Source: Rhabditophanes sp. KR3021 | Taxonomy: Eukaryota; Nematoda; Chromadorea; Rhabditida; Alloionematidae | Reading direction: 5' to 3' | DNA: 64,000 nucleotides | Assembly (NCBI GenBank): GCA_963281155.1 | Contig: CAUJLY010000002.1 | Coordinates: 5,580,001-5,644,000 of the forward strand | Shown here: in pieces, positions 33,816 to 44,871 of the stretch | How the letters are laid out: each line of letters starts with the position of its first letter | Numbering within the stretch: the first letter of the stretch is position 1 | Position numbers and translations under genes: made by a program | The notes under the pieces: generated by a model | Told to the model about the DNA's origin: nothing | Database searches by the model: none | The model's input: the letters and a program-made list of their open reading frames with translations, nothing else

Positions 33816-35244
33816 GGTAATAAGTGTACTGGTCTAGAGTCCTAATATGAATAATACCAACAAGACAGAAGGGTAAAATAAAACTTTATTGGCTTATAAA
33901 AGAAGACGACATTTTTTGCAAATACTTTCTATAAAGTCCGAAATTTGCTTAGTAAATCTACATAGCATAATATTCTTAATTCCCTAGAATATATGCTCAT
34001 GATATATTCACTGAAGCAAAGCAAATAACTAATCATGGCGAATAGCATTCAGACAAAGTAGACATTCAAAGAAGGACACTTTTAAGATTTGTATATGCTT
34101 TTCTCTTAATTGTTGTTACTAATTTTTTTATGTTCAATTTTTATAAAATGAAATAAAATCTTAAATTTTACTTGTAATCTAACTTCCGAGAATTTCTTTT
34201 TGAGTTCGATATGATCAACTAATAGACTTCATATAAATATCATATTCTTTATGGCCATGAATTTAAATTTGTACAAATATAAAAACCACTTGCAAGGGAT
34301 AAAAACAAAATTACTCAACATTTGCTGAACAATTTGGAAATTGCTGTCTTGACAATGAATATTGTAGGTTTAATCTCTTGCAAAAAAGAAAATAAATAGA
34401 AAGAAAATTAAAAATGTCTTGAAATGGCTTTCGACTTAAAATCAATTAACTACAATAACTTCAATTTAACTCAAAATTCGGAAGAAAGTATTTTTTCCGG
34501 ATGTGAAGATGTTGATGAAATAGCCAAATATATGTCGAGGACGGAGACAAAGAAGATGCAAAGATGATAATAATGAAGAAACCGAATAATCCGTTGCTTC
34601 TCAATCTATTACTATTCCCGTAGTAATAATAAAATAGTATATTAGCTATAGATTGAATTAATTATCTATGCTTTTGGTTATTTTTTTATAGTTGGTCTTT
34701 GTAGTTTCTAAATGTATGTATTGCTTGAATTAAATTATTTTTTTGACAATTTAGAACACATTTAAGCAAGCCAGTAGACCATTATATGAAAAATTGAACT
34801 TCTCTAAAAATTAGGCAGTTCTTTCAGAAATAAGGCAGCTCAAAACTGGAGTCTTCGCCTTACAATTAAATAAACCCTCTGATAAGAAAAAGTTTGTAGT
34901 TCTGTTATTTATTTAAATACAGAGGTGCATCATTGTTGAACATTACAAAATAAATATAATCTTTGGCAACAATTTTTTAAAACCAATTAATATGCAGAAT
35001 AGATTGTTAAAGATATTTATTCTTTTAAGCATTGTGTCAAATAACGGGTAAAACTGATATACTTTATTAGGACCTACCAAGGTAAATACAAATTTTCCAC
35101 TCTTGACATTGACAGAAATATATTTTATTTGCAAATCTATAGTTCTTCAGGTTGACTTATATCTTAATATTATTACTGATTAGATAACAAAATTAATTGT
35201 ATGTAAATAAGCAATTGTAATTTTCAATATTCATTATAAAAGAA
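33816..35244. other. Intergenic region
   Basis: 1.4 kb, AT-rich. It holds one 47-codon reading frame at 34424-34567 (MAFDLKSINYNNFN..., acidic) with weak coding look. The right end at about 35020-35110 belongs to a conserved upstream block shared with the next tandem copies. Confidence 0.45.
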
Positions 35245-36779
35245 ATGTTTAAATTCTTTATCTTTATCCAATTATTGGCTGCTATTTCATCTTCATATAA
35301 TGGGTATGATGATACATTTGGAACTTATTTTATTACATCTGTCTTAAACTATCCAAACCCATATTATGCAGATTCATGCACTGTCAATTTATTGTTTAAT
35401 TTACACTTATATAATAACCGTGCTACAGTTACGGTTTCTACTAAATTTATGGGTGATCAAGTTGTATCAATCACTACCGGTGTTGGCTCGGTAAGTTAAT
35501 TATAAATAATGATATTCAAAATTCTTTGCAGCTTACCCTAGACTGTCAAGATCTTATATTCAACAACTATAATGATGCTCAAAATTCCCTTTATACAGTT
35601 TCTGATCCAAGAATTAAAATTGTTGCTAGTACTGAAATCAAGGTACTAGTCCAAGTTATTATTGGTAATGGAAATGGCAAAACGATAGGTGACATTTATA
35701 TGGTTTATCCTACTGATTTAGTAGCATACACCCGTCCCACCAACTTTGTTGGGAAACAATATACAGTAAAGTTGCCAAAAGCTACAGATGGAACACCTGC
35801 ATTAATATCATTGATGGCTTTTGATAACGGACTACCAATAACTGGTTATATCGCAAAGTATGTTGATGGAAATGAAGTATCACGAGAAACTTTTAATCTA
35901 CAGACTGCCCTTGGATCAGATCAAGCTATTTATGCTGACGGTTCATCAAATAGAGATGTTTCTTACAGAATTTTTGCTAATGCAGACTTTGTAGTTGTAG
36001 CTGCAGTTCCCTGTGTTGACTTATCCTTTGCTTCAGGAAATGCGCCTTCTGGTTCAACTTCGTCATGCGATTATGCAGCTTTAACACCACTTCCAATTTT
36101 AAATTATGATTGTAGAAGTGTTATAGATAGGCCTATAGGCGGAGACCTTAAAGGCATCTCAACAGCTTTCACAAATATCATTTTTGAACTTCCTTTTGCA
36201 GTTGCTTGTTCAAAAAATTTATTAGTTAGTAATTATATTACAGACGAAGGCAGACTTTACGACAAAGTTTCAGTTGCAATGGGTAAAAGTATTCGATTGG
36301 ATCCAAAAAAAACTGATGTTTTTGCTTGTGAATCAGACTTTACGCAGATTAAAGTTGTAAGATTGGGAGGAATTCGAGACCCAAATACAAACCAAATCAC
36401 AAGCGCATTTCTTACAAATGTTCTTGATAGGACACAATGGCTATACAAAACTACTGTTTTTTATACTCCACCTTCTGGATCATCGACACTCGAAGTCTGT
36501 GGTGATTTAAATTCCAATCTAGATTCTTTTAGAATAAATGACAAAGTAGTACCAGACATTTATATTACTAAACTCTCATCGTACTATGTTACTTGTTATA
36601 TCTTCCAACTTCAAGACACTGGTTATATTAGTTTCTATTACTATGGAACTTATTTGGCATATGTTTCTGGAACGAATAATGATAATTCTCAATCTTCGTA
36701 CGGTTACGCTATAGGATTTGCAAGTTCTCGTATGTCATTGGTTGATCAAAAGGGAATAAATCCCGGGGGATCCAATTAA
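35245..36779 (+). CDS. IgGFc-binding-like secreted protein, tandem copy 1, tail frameshifted
   Basis: Exons 35245-35490 and 35532-36779 give 497 residues. A signal peptide (MFKFFIFIQLLAAISSS) leads into DDTFGTYFITSVLNYPNPYY, which resembles the IgGFc-binding N-terminal region found in many nematode secreted proteins; the rest is beta-rich with scattered Cys. It is clearly a paralog of the gene at 37513. The frame stops at 36779, just after NPGG, whereas the paralog goes on through a Thr-rich stalk to a hydrophobic GPI-type tail. The stalk and tail still exist here one frame over (36780-36969). The shift lies near the GGGGG run at 36764-36770. Role: probably surface or mucus-like adhesion, inferred. 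Confidence 0.8.
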
Positions 36780-36969
36780 CAATCCATCGACAACTAGTTT
36801 ACCCGAAACAACAACTAAAAGCAATAAAATGCCAACTAAAACGATACAAACGACCCCGACCACGACAACCCCAAAACCCTTATTTACTACAACTAAAAGT
36901 TGTGCCAAAATTCAAAATAGTGGATTATTAATTGTATTCAGTTTGATAATATTCTTATTGACATTATAA
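36780..36969 (+). pseudogene. Out-of-frame Thr-rich stalk and GPI-like tail of copy 1
   Basis: In the +1 frame the sequence reads NNPSTTSLPETTTKS, a Thr/Pro stalk and a C-terminal hydrophobic run (SGLLIVFSLIIFLLTL) ending in TAA at 36969. It matches the layout of the paralog's C-terminus. Confidence 0.65.
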
Positions 36970-37512
36970 ATAATCTTTATTAAATTAATTTTCATTACAA
37001 TTCAATATTCGTCTTTTATAATTGCACGGATGCGAATTATAACTGCCGAAGATTCGTGTGAATTTTCATTTTTTAATCAGTTTTTATTACTTTTAAAATA
37101 AAATAAATCACCTGATAAAAAAATTTGTGCATGCCCATCATCAATTTGGAAGATAAAAGTAAATTAATTTTTAAATGTCATTGTACGTCTTTTGGAATAT
37201 TTTGGAACAATATACTTTTTCAATAACCAAATATTTTATAGATAACTAATTAAAAAAATTAGTTGATCTTTAAAGCATTGGGTTAGGTCAGATAATACGG
37301 AAAACTATAAAACATTTTATTGGGACCTAATAAGATGAAGCTCCACTTTAAATAAAGATACGGAATGTTTATTTAAAAATGGTACTTTTTCTGCTTGATT
37401 GTAAATACGCAGTAAAAAGGAAATTTTCATACAAAGCTTGTTGATTAGATAAAAACGCTTTCAACCTCCTCATATAATTGTCGAATTGTAATTAGTATTA
37501 CTTATTCTAAAA
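36970..37512. other. Intergenic region between tandem copies
   Basis: AT-rich. The part at about 37273-37345 (GCATTGGGTTAGGTCAGATAA then TATTGGGACCTAATAAG) matches sequence upstream of copy 1 (about 35020-35110) and of the copy 3 fragment (about 39403-39470). It is probably the duplicated promoter. Confidence 0.55.
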
Positions 37513-39163
37513 ATGTTTAACAATTTTCTTCCAATTCTTCTTTTTGTTATTCCATTGGTACATTCAGATGACGATACCTTTGGAACGTATTTCATAACGA
37601 CAGTCTTGAATTATCCTAATACATTTTATTCTGATTCATGCATTGTTAATTTGTTATTTCAAACAACAAACAATGGTGCACGAATTCGTGTAAGTAATGC
37701 GAATATACAAGATCGGATTGTCGATATTGATAGTTCTGGATACGTAAGTTACTCATACATTATGCTATTTACGTAAAGATATCATTTAGACTAGTCTAGA
37801 TTGTGAAACTTTTGTATTTAATAACTATAATGCAAAAAACTCATTATATAAGGTTCAAGATCAAAGACTTAAAATTACGAGTAATTTTCCAATCAAAGTC
37901 CTTATTCAAGTTATTATTGGTAATGGCAATGGTCAAACAATTGGTGATATGTATTTAGCATATCCCGTCAAATTAATCGGAAACCAATATACAGTAAAAT
38001 TACCGAAAGCCGTAGATGGAACTCCAACCTTAATCTCATTTTCAGCATTAGATTATGGACAAGCTATTACCGCTTCTATTACAAAATATGTCAATGGAAA
38101 GCAAATATCTGTGGATTATTTTAACCTAAACCCTACAATTGGGTCAAATCAAGCTATATATGTTGGAGATTCATCGAATCAGGAAATTTCATACAATATT
38201 TTATCCAGCGGTGCTTTTGTGGTTACTGCTTCTGTTCCCTGTGTTGATACCAATTATATTAGTGGACAAGGTCTATTTCAAAGGACTGATGGATGTGATT
38301 ATGCGGCTTTTACCCCACTTGCAATTCAGAATTATGACTGTAGTAGTTTACTAAATGGTAATGGAGATATTAAAGGAATTTCATCAGATACCACTACTAT
38401 AATTTACGAATTACCTAATACAGTTGTCTGTAATGAAAACCTATTAGTTCATAATTATAAATCAGACGGAACCACCTCTTATGACAGAGTTTCAGTTAAA
38501 ATGGGTAAAAGTATTTCACAAACTTTCGATACCACTGCAGGTTTTTGTTCTCACTCAACATTTACGCAGATTAAAAGTACTAGGTTTGGAGGAAATAAAT
38601 ACCCCAATTCGTATACTTTCAATGCATTTTTGACGAATATTTTAGATATATCTCAAGCAATCATTGGTTATACTCCATTTTACAACATAAATGCTAGATT
38701 TACCAAATTAGAAGTGTGTGGCTTCAATTTAAACCAATATAATTTTAGATTAAATGACCAAGCGATATCATACTTGTATATTACTCAATACATAATTCCA
38801 TACTATACAGGTTATTCATGTTATGTTATCCAAATTCAATCTAGTGGATTTAATACATTTTATAATGATTTGCCATATTTGGCATATATTTCTGGAAGGA
38901 ACGATGATAATTCTTTGTCTGCATTTGGTTACGCTCTAGGATTTTCAGTTTCTTTAATTACATCTTCTTATCAAAATGATGTGAATCCCGGAGGAGGTCC
39001 AAATATTGTTCTATCAACAACAACCACGACGACAACCACGACAACCACGACAACCACAACAACAACTCCAAGCCCGTTAATTACAACAACCAAAAGTAGT
39101 CCACAAATTCAGAGTACTGGATTACTAATTTTTTTAAGTTTGACAATGTTCTTTTTTAATTAG
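37513..39163 (+). CDS. IgGFc-binding-like GPI-anchored protein, tandem copy 2
   Basis: Exons 37513-37743 and 37790-39163 give 534 residues. It has a signal peptide (MFNNFLPILLFVIPLVHS), then DDDTFGTYFITTVLNYPNTF, which starts the IgGFc-binding-like region. The region is shared with copy 1 along its length, including VIIGNGNG.TIGD.Y and KLPKA.DGTP. The C-terminus has about 17 consecutive Thr, a Ser/Pro-rich linker and a hydrophobic end (STGLLIFLSLTMFFFN) typical of a GPI signal. The product should sit on the outer cell surface. Intron position is identical to copy 1. Function unknown. Confidence 0.85.
39016..39070 (+). repeat. Thr-codon microsatellite (ACN)n
   Basis: A run of ACA/ACC/ACG codons encodes the poly-Thr stalk of copy 2. 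It is prone to length change. Confidence 0.8.
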
Positions 39164-39619
39164 TTGAATTACCATATTGCTTAAATAATTCTTTTATAAT
39201 ATATCTTTTGAACTTTGATTTTTCTAATCAGTGCATTAGATGATTTATGAGATAAAAATAGATTTTACAATTTTCGTTTATATTTTAAAGGTGCAGTTAT
39301 CATATTAATCCCCTTAAATATTATAAAATAAATATAATCTTTGATAACGAGATATTTTATAACGGCAATTAAATAACTGATAAGAGTTACTTGTTCCTCA
39401 TAGCATTATGTTAGGTCAGATAAGAAAAACGGGTGGCTGATCAAGATAAATATAAATTCCCACTCCCGAAAGAAATCAAATATTAATCACTGCAATTTTT
39501 GTTTTATATTTGTTAATTTTGCAATAGGTTGTAGAAAAGAAACTTTAGTGCATCATGAAAAAGATGAAATACCCATTCTTCGTCTGATATTTTTTAAAAG
39601 TACATACACTATCATGATA

Positions 39620-39805
39620 ATGTTCAGAACTTCTTTTTACCTTTCTTTTGGCATTTGTATCTTCAGATGATGATACCTTCAGAACTTATTTTGCACAAAG
39701 ATTGTAAATTATCCCAATCTAGATTATTCTGATTCTTGTAGTGTTGACTTGATGTTTCAAACAGAAATAGTAACAACTTTGAAATTATGTGTATTAATAA
39801 ATATA
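39620..39805 (+). pseudogene. Fragment of a third IgGFc-binding-like copy
   Basis: The sequence reads a leader, then SSDDDTFRTYFAQ, a stop, and in another frame NYPNLDYSDSCSVDLMFQTE. This aligns with the first exon of copies 1 and 2 (SDDDTFGTYFITTVLNYPN...SDSCIVNLLFQT). Frameshifts and loss of the rest make it a dead 5' fragment. Confidence 0.75.
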
Positions 39806-40767
39806 ATGACCCGGTTCATTCATAAGTAGGGTTTGGAATGAGCGAACAAATTCGGAATCCCAAATCCCGAGCAAAATCCCATGGAATCTCAAAATAACAG
39901 AGAAAAGCTGTTGAATTAATTATCAGAGTTTCAGTAAGTATGGTAATAGTTTCTCCGTCGATCCATCTTGCATCTGTGAACAATTTGGAAATACCGCATA
40001 ACCAAGATACATACAATAAGGCCTATATTCGCATAAACAGTTACGTACCAAAAAAGAATCATTGCATATACAGCGTTATAGCTAACATCATAAATGTAAG
40101 AATAAATAACAAAATACCTATCCATTATTATTAATTCCAGGCTTGCAATTAAACTAAAGAAAGCGAAAATAAATTAAGTGAATGTCATTGCAATATATCC
40201 GTTTATTGAGTAATATCTGTACAAGGAATTGCAAATAACATTTAGGAAGATTGTTACAGAAAATGTAAATAAGTTTATTATTGTTGTAATATACATTTGT
40301 AAATAAATCAAAATTTATGAGTTGAATAAGTCCTTATACGACCAACAATCTAAAGATTAAATATAATTGTCCAATGCAATATCTAGAAAAGAGTAATTGT
40401 GTTTATGCCATTTTTATTACGGAGTTTATTATATCTCCGTAAAACAATCTTTTTCCTTTTCCTACCCATAATTTTATGCTAATATTATACTTAATAAGGA
40501 AATAACCTACATTAAATAAGCTCTTTAATGAAGTCATTTTTGTTAATATTAAAGTTGTTTCGAGTTAGCACTTGTCTGGAATTAAGATATATGACAATAA
40601 TATTTATATTTATCGTTATCAAAATTATAAATTATGTTTGCATTCATGAGTAATATTCAATTTAAAAGGTGATTTTAGAAAGTCATAGGGCTTTTTTTGG
40701 CATATGTCAAATATGAAGGTATTTAACAGGATATACTGGCTGTGATTTTTATTCACAAAATTTTAGA
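39806..40767. other. Intergenic region with possible receptor remnant
   Basis: Minus-strand frames at 39816-40016 and 39931-40125 encode hydrophobic segments (YAMILFWYVTVYANIGLIVCILV, in two overlapping frames) that could be a decayed receptor exon. No intact gene. The rest holds the promoter of the Srt gene. Confidence 0.35.
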
Positions 40768-41790
40768 ATGTCTAAGTATTCAGGCATGCGTTTTTTAATT
40801 CATGGAGAAATTTATGACTGCTCATTGATTGATCAAAGAATTATTGATGATAATGCATCGAGAATTGATACAAAATTCGGTTTTTTGTATGGATTGCTAA
40901 CAATGATTTTTTATGTGATTTATATACCATTTATCTTGGCTATGGCTCAGAAAAAGTACCTACAACACTCGAGTTACAAATTAATGATATCGATTGGAGT
41001 TGTCGATATGTTTTCACTAATAGCAGCCGGAGTATCATGCACATATTTCCAACTAAATGGATACATTTATTGCTCATCTCCAAAATTAGGATTCACAATG
41101 GGCTGTCTAGCAATAGGATCATGGGTTGGAAATAATGCATTGATTTGCTTATTAGTTTTTAACAGATGTTTGGAATTTTCATCTCCGCAACTTTCTGAAA
41201 AATTATTTGGAGGCAACAGAACATTTATATGGATTCTTTGCTTTCCTTTTCCTATGGTGATTTGGGCTTTATTATTTTCGCCACCTCCAGTTTTCTCATC
41301 GTCAATCTTAACGTACGCTTTCTTTCCATACGTTACCATTTTTGAAAACAATTCAACTGATTATCGGAATGAAGCAATGCAATTTAACAATTACATCATA
41401 TGTGGTTGCAACGTTGTGATCTATATCATTTTTGTTATAATCTTAATTTACAAGTTTACCTTTTATAAAGGATATTCAATTCAAAACAAATCAGTAACGG
41501 TCCAATTATTTCTCCAAGCTCTAGTGATATGTTTTTTAACTTTGGCGACAGATGTGGTTTATATCTTGATAGATTATTTTATTCTTCCAGCTTGGTTCAC
41601 CATACTTGCACATTTGTTTTATTTGACAAGTTCGGGAATTACTGGGGTTATTTATTTGGTGATGAACAAAACCTTGAAGAATACAATAAAGGGATGGTTC
41701 AAAGCTTACAAAATTGTGAAAGTAACGACAACAACAAATAAAAGCATTGGAAACATTTCAAAATCAACTAAAAACATCGTGCAAAGATAA
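40768..41790 (+). CDS. Srt-class serpentine chemoreceptor-like 7TM protein
   Basis: A single exon encodes 340 residues with seven hydrophobic helices. Features fit the nematode Srt family: the N-terminal IYDCSLI, FGFLYGLLTMIFYVIYIPF (TM1), SSYKLMISIGVVDMFSL (TM2), a Cys in the outer loop before TM3, VGNNALICLLVFNRCLEF in TM3 with the NR motif, LFGGNRTFIWIL before TM4, FSPPPVF after it, and a TM7 ending SSGITGVIYLVMNKTLKN. Such proteins sit in sensory neuron cilia and detect odorants. The ligand is unknown. Lack of introns is unusual for the family. The reading frame is intact. Confidence 0.8.
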   Translation: MSKYSGMRFLIHGEIYDCSLIDQRIIDDNASRIDTKFGFLYGLLTMIFYVIYIPFILAMAQKKYLQHSSYKLMISIGVVDMFSLIAAGVSCTYFQLNGYIYCSSPKLGFTMGCLAIGSWVGNNALICLLVFNRCLEFSSPQLSEKLFGGNRTFIWILCFPFPMVIWALLFSPPPVFSSSILTYAFFPYVTIFENNSTDYRNEAMQFNNYIICGCNVVIYIIFVIILIYKFTFYKGYSIQNKSVTVQLFLQALVICFLTLATDVVYILIDYFILPAWFTILAHLFYLTSSGITGVIYLVMNKTLKNTIKGWFKAYKIVKVTTTTNKSIGNISKSTKNIVQR

Positions 41791-42736
41791 ATTTAATATT
41801 TAAATTCTTAAAATGTGAAGTCATTATTTGTAGTATCGTGATTCGTATTTACTAAAGTATGAAAATTTATTAAAAACCGCTTATAAAATAGATAAAAATA
41901 GTTTATTTATTGAAAATACTCCTGAATAATTAGCTTGATAATTAAATTGAACGTCTGTTGTTTTTAAATGTAAAAAAGGGCAAAAATGTCCTACTATATA
42001 ATTCTCAAATTCCGTCAATCCGTATATTTGTTATGTAACAATTTTCTGTAAGTTTTTAAAATGGCTCGCCAGGCCGCTAGACTAGACGTATACAAAAAGT
42101 ATCCGATTAGTTTTGTAGAAGAAGACTAGTACTATTTGATGGCGCTAACAGATTTTGAAAAATATTTTTTTTGATGAGTACTGAGAGCATCAAGATAAAA
42201 AAGTTGGAATTTTTTAAAATTTGTGCTCGGAGAGGTATTATTGTCATTTTAACTATGAATGAACAGCTGACATTTTTCAAGGTAGTACAAGTCTGTATTT
42301 GAATTTATTTAAACCACTTTTACGATTAAGTAACATATTTCAGTTTACCAAAAAGCTTTTCTTTATCATATAGTTTCCGTTATTTGAAATTCTCCAAGAT
42401 TTCAATTATTTTGTAAAAGTCAAACTAGATGAGCAAAAATCTTCACAAATGCCAATCATTTGAAAAAGGTTGCCAAATCAAAGGTTGTTATTAATGTTTA
42501 TGAGAGAAACTTCAATTTTGGAAATATCAACAGGTACATATTTTGTCGTCATCGCTAATATTATTTAATATTTATACAAAATTCTTCATAACAAAATTAC
42601 AATACTATTTTCCTAGAACATTGTAGTGCCTAAATACAATTTCAGAAATTGCAAAAACATCCGTTCTTCTAGTTATTGCGTAATTCTAACAAATATCTCA
42701 ATCAGAAGCTCACTTTATTTTTTTCGTTGCATATAA
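41791..42736. other. Intergenic region with a short coding remnant
   Basis: At 42061-42171 one frame reads MARQAARLDVYKKYPISFV, EED, a TAG, then YYLMALTDFEKYFF and a stop. It looks like a broken exon; origin not recognised. Otherwise AT-rich. Confidence 0.35.
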
Positions 42737-43795
42737 ATGGTTTATTATCAAACTGTCATTAATGTAACAATTTTTTGTTTATCCTTATTCACAAATAGCC
42801 TAGTTCTAACCCTTTACTCTAATTATAAAACATCTGGAAGAATGGAAGCTGGCAATCTTGTAATGTTTCTGCAAGCCTTTACAGACATGCTATTTTCTGC
42901 AACGTCATTAGTTTTTCATAGCGAAATAATTACGCAGAATGATTACGTTTCTTATTGCTTTGTTTATCTTAATCAGTTTAATTTGGAACATGGACTTTAT
43001 CTATTTTTGTTATTTATTTACTTGACGACTGTAAATTTTAATTTTTTCATGGTCACTTTAACTATTTGGGCGCGATTTTTGACTATATCTGAAAAACATA
43101 GAATAAATAGAAAGAGGTTATTCAAAGTGTTGTTTGCAAACGTTGTAGGTTGCATATTTATAACTGCGGGAGTAGTTTATTATGGCTATGAAAAGGATGC
43201 AGATCCATTAATATTACCTCAATTTTATCAAAGGACTAATACAACTAATGAATATATAACACCAACAAGTACCTCAATTTCATTCAAAATAAACTCATGG
43301 AACTATTTGATCGCTTTGTGTCCTAATTTTATGTATATCAGCATCAACATGCTAGCCATTTTTATGTATTTAATCAAGTACAGAAACTTCATGAAGTCAC
43401 AGATTGAATTTATGAGCGAAAAAACACGACAACTTGGAAATGATTTTTTGAGAATATTAATTCTTCAGCTGTTGGCACCAACATTTTTGCTGTTCACACC
43501 CATTCTTGTTTACTTAATACTTGTTATTTTTAAATTAAATGCTCTTACTTTGGCAACAATTGCATTCCAACTCAATACAATCGTCCCAATTCTGAATCCA
43601 ATCTTCTTTATCGTTGGTTTAACTAAATCACGTAAAATTATGATGCAAAGATTGATGCGAATTAAAAAATTTATCTTTGGCGGTAACAGTCAAACACAAT
43701 CGGCGAATAATTCCAATGAATCAGTACTCCCAAATACATTTTTTAAAGTTTCAACGCGACAAATAACAGTAGTCAAAACCAAAACTGATCCATAA
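42737..43795 (+). CDS. 7TM chemoreceptor-like protein (Str/Srd superfamily-like)
   Basis: A single exon encodes 352 residues with seven predicted helices. The pattern resembles the nematode Str superfamily: a short outer N-terminus, TM1 TIFCLSLFTNSLVLTLY, a long TM3, the intracellular QLGNDFLRILILQLLAPTFL leading into TM6, and NTIVPILNPIFFIVGLTKSR at TM7. No rhodopsin-type DRY motif. It is not closely related to the Srt gene next door. Ligand and cell type unknown. The intracellular tail is Ser/Asn/Thr-rich. Class within the superfamily is uncertain. Confidence 0.72.
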   Translation: MVYYQTVINVTIFCLSLFTNSLVLTLYSNYKTSGRMEAGNLVMFLQAFTDMLFSATSLVFHSEIITQNDYVSYCFVYLNQFNLEHGLYLFLLFIYLTTVNFNFFMVTLTIWARFLTISEKHRINRKRLFKVLFANVVGCIFITAGVVYYGYEKDADPLILPQFYQRTNTTNEYITPTSTSISFKINSWNYLIALCPNFMYISINMLAIFMYLIKYRNFMKSQIEFMSEKTRQLGNDFLRILILQLLAPTFLLFTPILVYLILVIFKLNALTLATIAFQLNTIVPILNPIFFIVGLTKSRKIMMQRLMRIKKFIFGGNSQTQSANNSNESVLPNTFFKVSTRQITVVKTKTDP

Positions 43796-44057
43796 TCATA
43801 ATTAACATTTGAAAATAAATTTTATTAAAACCGTATTTATTAATTGATACCACAACAAACATAACATTCACTAAAAAAATTGACATAGTCATGATCCTTT
43901 CTATAAGTACTGTGAACGTTATCACGTCAAGACCTTTGATGGCAAGTTGTATTGTCTCTACGATTGAATCTTTTGGTTCAATACCGCTGTATTTTTTTAT
44001 TCAGCAAAAGTTTTTAAATGTGTGTAAATGTCTGATCGTTAATCCTTAGTCACAAAC

Positions 44058-44312
44058 ATGACAGTTGAAGTCATTAAGTGCCTTGAAAAATGTTTGGAAA
44101 TTTTCATTGATTTGGAATCTTTACTAAATACCAGAAGATTCTTTGATACATTGCTGGAGGCAAGTCAAATTGTTACTTATGTCAACATGAGTGATTTAAT
44201 CCCATCTGAGGAAGGATCATTAATTTGTACATTGGTGGAAAAACTCAAATACTTTGCAAAGTTTAAGATTTATTCAATTTATGGTAATCGATTAACACCT
44301 AAACAAATTTGA
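44058..44312 (+). CDS. Small unknown protein, 84 residues
   Basis: A single exon with a clear ATG encodes a helical, Leu/Lys/Glu-rich product (VIKCLEKCLEIFIDLESLL..., later SLICTLVEKLKYFAKFKIYS). There is no signal peptide or membrane helix. Composition and codon use look real, but no family was recognised. Confidence 0.45.
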   Translation: MTVEVIKCLEKCLEIFIDLESLLNTRRFFDTLLEASQIVTYVNMSDLIPSEEGSLICTLVEKLKYFAKFKIYSIYGNRLTPKQI

Positions 44313-44871
44313 AATATGGTCAATGTTATTGAGAGGAAGAATCATTGTTATTTGCGCTATTTCTTTTAATCTAGATACACGTCATTTTTCTATCAACTAA
44401 GGGATTATGTATTTTATCAATACATAGTTAGCTTGATACACTCTGGTTTGATTAGTTTTCTATTATACAACTAATAAAAAGCATGGTGAATATAAAACAA
44501 ATTCATTCCTGTGTTGTTAAAAACTCGTCTAAGTATAAAAGTATCACATTTTTTGTTAATTAATAAACTTAAAATGTATTTAATTTTATATTAGTGTTGT
44601 AAGCTATAAAAATATCTTTATAAAAGCTATATACGTATTTCGCAATAATTATTATATGTTATATTTCGAAACATTTATTATATATTATTTGAATAGGTTG
44701 TTTATAATCTTATATAATTCGTTACCTTTTTCTTATCTTTGTTCTTTCGCTGATAAGATAAGAAGTTTACAAGTAACAGTGACTCAAAAGTGTATTTAAA
44801 TGGTTGTGACTAAGAAGCACATTTAAAGGGTAGTCGCTTAACTTAAATAAATTATATTTTTAGAACTAATC
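44313..44871. other. Intergenic region upstream of the CHK-like gene
   Basis: AT-rich. A cluster of GATA sites lies at 44731-44765 and an acceptor-like ATATTTTTAG at 44854-44863. Confidence 0.5.
44731..44765. promoter_or_regulatory. Cluster of GATA-factor sites
   Basis: TCTTATCTT at 44731 and CTGATAAGATAAG at 44750 give three GATA cores in 35 bases, about 110 bases before the CHK-like gene. In nematodes CTGATAAG-like sites bind intestinal ELT-2-type factors. Inferred from motif only. Confidence 0.4.

Noticed and set aside
39816..40134. Intact small membrane protein
   Set aside because: Hydrophobic segments lie in two overlapping frames with stops between them; at best a receptor remnant.
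43925..43995. Possible tRNA gene
   Set aside because: GGTTCAATACC resembles a B box, but the T-arm does not pair and no A box or acceptor stem is present.
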